A DNA stretch of 64,000 nt from DATGLG01 sp035294245 (GTDB lineage Bacteria; Pseudomonadota; Alphaproteobacteria; JACZXZ01). The notes below the pieces were generated by a model. That model saw only the letters and a list, made by a program, of their open reading frames with translations. It was not told the origin of the DNA and did no database searches. Below are positions 62,622 through 64,000 of this stretch, piece after piece. Position numbers and translations under genes: made by a program. Numbering within the stretch: the first letter of the stretch is position 1; each line of letters opens with the position of its first letter. The stretch lies in contig DATGLG010000073.1 in assembly GCA_035294245.1 (NCBI GenBank), positions 62,001-126,000 of the forward strand, in the 5' to 3' direction.

Positions 62622-63283
62622 TCCCGGGGCCCATTGACGCGGGGCGGACGATGCGCATCGGCATCGATTTCGACAACACGATCGTGGGATACGATCGAGT
62701 CTTCCACCGCGTCGCGCGCGAAGCCGGGCTGATCCCGCCCGAGCTTCCAGTCTCGAAGCGCTCGGTCCGCGACTACCTGCGCCGCAGCGGCTTGGAAGAG
62801 CGCTGGACCGAGATCCAGGGCGAGGTCTATGGAACACGAATGGCCGAGGCCGAGCCTTTCCCCGGGGTTCTTACCTTCCTACGCCGCGCACGCGATCATG
62901 GTGTCCGCGTCACCATCATCAGCCATAAGACGCGTTATCCGTTCCTTGGGCCTCGCCATGATCTGCACCACGCCGCGCGCCTTTGGATAGAGATGGCGTT
63001 GAGGGACCGTCAAGGACCCCTGGTGACCTCCGATCAAGTCTTTTTCGAGCTAACACAGAAGGAGAAACTCGCTCGGATCGACGCGCTCCAATGCAGCCAT
63101 TTCATCGACGATTTGCCGGAGATACTCCTGGCGCCTGAGTTTCCTCCGTCGACTCAGCCGCTGCTTTTCTCACCGGACGATGAGGCACCCGAAGCATCGG
63201 CTCTCCGGGCCCTCCCGAGCTGGAAGGCAATTAGCGACTTTTTCGAGGCATCATGGACGCTAGGCTTGCAGAGGACGCATTGA
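62618..63283 (+). CDS. HAD-superfamily phosphatase-like protein
   Basis: This 221-residue protein has the HAD motif I in IGIDFDNTIVGYD and a downstream motif (VTIISHKT). Motif III/IV is seen in IDDLPEILLAP (acidic). It fits a small-molecule phosphatase, and in this operon a sugar bisphosphate phosphatase is plausible. The ATG at 62618 overlaps the transketolase stop (ATGA); the ATG at 62651 is an alternative. Confidence 0.75.
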   Translation: MIPGPIDAGRTMRIGIDFDNTIVGYDRVFHRVAREAGLIPPELPVSKRSVRDYLRRSGLEERWTEIQGEVYGTRMAEAEPFPGVLTFLRRARDHGVRVTIISHKTRYPFLGPRHDLHHAARLWIEMALRDRQGPLVTSDQVFFELTQKEKLARIDALQCSHFIDDLPEILLAPEFPPSTQPLLFSPDDEAPEASALRALPSWKAISDFFEASWTLGLQRTH

Positions 63284-64000
63284 GCTCGCTCCTCGGTCGC
63301 GGCGAGCTGCGCGCGTCACGCCTCGCTCTGCGCCCATTTCCACCCGGGGGGAATAACCGCGCTTGGCTTGTCGAGACGGGCGACGGACGCAAGCTCGTCG
63401 CCAAGGCCTATTTTCAAGGCCGCGGCGATGATCGCGACCGCCTTGGCGCGGAATGGGCGTTCCTCAATTATGCGTCAATACGACTGGGCCTCGCCTGCGT
63501 GCCGCGACCCATCATGCATGATGCGGAGCGGGGGATTGGGATCTATGAGTACGTCGATGGGCGCAAGCTTATGGCCGAAGAAGTCGGCGCAAACGAAGTG
63601 GCGTCAGCGGCGCGCTTCTTCCGCGCTCTCAACGGTTCCGACCGCCATGCGATGGCGGCCCACCTCCCGGCGGCATCGGAAGCATGCTTCAGCCTCGCAG
63701 AGCATCTCGAACTCGTCGAACGCCGCCTCGCACGTCTCGAGACGATCGAGCCAGCGACCGATGTCGATGTCGAGGCTATTCGCTTCATTGCAGAATTGCG
63801 CGCGACTTGGAACCTGATGAAAGAGCGGACGCAATCGATCGCATATACTCGCGGCTGGGCGCTTTCCGAGCCGCTCAACCGGGCCCAGCGCTGCGTCTCA
63901 CCATCCGATTTCGGCTTTCATAACGCGATCTTGCAGCCATCCGGTGCAATCTGCTTCATCGACTTTGAATACGCAGGCTGGGACGATCCGGCAAAAATGG
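63253..64000 (+). CDS. Aminoglycoside phosphotransferase-like kinase, partial at the right edge
   Basis: The frame is open from the ATG at 63253 to the end of the window (249 codons). The APH/choline kinase fold is visible. The N-lobe has LVAKAYF with the ATP-binding Lys. The catalytic loop is SDFGFHNAIL (in place of HGDxxxxN, the first His being Pro-Ser), and the Mg-binding motif is CFIDFEYAGWDDP. It overlaps the HAD gene by 31 bases. In this operon a sugar kinase is likely. The C-terminal end is outside the window. Confidence 0.8.
   Translation, partial: MDARLAEDALSSLLGRGELRASRLALRPFPPGGNNRAWLVETGDGRKLVAKAYFQGRGDDRDRLGAEWAFLNYASIRLGLACVPRPIMHDAERGIGIYEYVDGRKLMAEEVGANEVASAARFFRALNGSDRHAMAAHLPAASEACFSLAEHLELVERRLARLETIEPATDVDVEAIRFIAELRATWNLMKERTQSIAYTRGWALSEPLNRAQRCVSPSDFGFHNAILQPSGAICFIDFEYAGWDDPAKM

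Noticed and set aside
1..64000. CRISPR arrays, rRNA and tRNA genes
   Set aside because: Reading through the intergenic regions gave no regularly spaced repeats and no rRNA or complete tRNA structure. A covariance-model scan was not possible.

Overview
The window looks like a piece of a GC-rich alphaproteobacterial chromosome, probably Hyphomicrobiales (Rhizobiales). This rests on the FnrN/AadR-type regulator, the DUF6455 and DUF2189 proteins, the ccoNOQP-ccoGHIS layout and the type of the small accessory proteins; no rRNA or tRNA was found to confirm it. About 55 of the 64 kb form a low-oxygen and denitrification island, followed by a decayed junction and then a sugar-biosynthesis operon that leaves the window at its right edge.

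Layout. (1) 1-4.1 kb: the 5' part of a universal stress protein gene, a small gene and, divergent from it, a DUF1127/DUF6455 protein followed by ubiT-ubiU-ubiV (oxygen-independent ubiquinone synthesis). (2) 4.1-7.6 kb: a phosphorelay of response regulator, CHASE hybrid histidine kinase with REC and HPt, and a second response regulator. (3) 7.9-16.8 kb: a complete nosRZDFYLX operon for nitrous oxide reduction, with a divergent ferritin-like repeat protein. (4) 18-20.5 kb: a GNAT protein, the [4Fe-4S] FNR-type regulator, and a tandem universal stress protein. (5) 20.6-28.7 kb: ccoNOQP and ccoGHIS, encoding cbb3 oxidase and its assembly factors. (6) 28.9-32.5 kb: a DUF2189 membrane protein, a DsbD/TauE-like membrane protein, hemN and two very small ORFs. 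(7) 32.7-39.9 kb: an AMP phosphorylase-type enzyme with a beta-CASP metallo-hydrolase, a MgtC/DUF4010 protein, a stand-alone CheB, an ABC membrane domain without ATPase, and a CopD-like protein. (8) 40-43.8 kb: a tight operon of a 12-TM protein, DUF2249 proteins and a DUF59 protein, plus a cysteine-free Crp/Fnr regulator. (9) 44-53.8 kb: narK-narGHJI, a parvulin and a TehA/SLAC1-type transporter. (10) 54.5-57.3 kb: PHB synthase and a small membrane protein. (11) 57.3-58.3 kb: a relic of sdhB and a short tandem repeat. (12) 58.3-64 kb: an operon of sugar epimerases/dehydratases, a GmhA-like isomerase, a split transketolase, a HAD phosphatase and an APH-like kinase.

How it works together. Perfect FNR-type palindromes (TTGAY-N4-RTCAA) lie in front of the ubi genes, nosR, the fnr gene itself, the stress protein, ccoN and the phosphorylase gene; near-matches lie in front of the left-end stress protein, the ABC-domain gene, narK and phaC. 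Nitrate reductase (Nar), N2O reductase (Nos), the high-affinity oxidase (Cco), anaerobic heme synthesis (HemN) and anaerobic ubiquinone synthesis (UbiTUV) together make a low-oxygen respiratory package. No nitrite or NO reductase gene is present here. A perfect palindrome with TTGCG/CGCAA half-sites before the DUF2249 operon suggests a second, possibly NO-responsive, Crp/Fnr circuit. Most other genes found are on operons with 1-8 base overlaps, and starts were chosen mainly from Shine-Dalgarno-like sequences.
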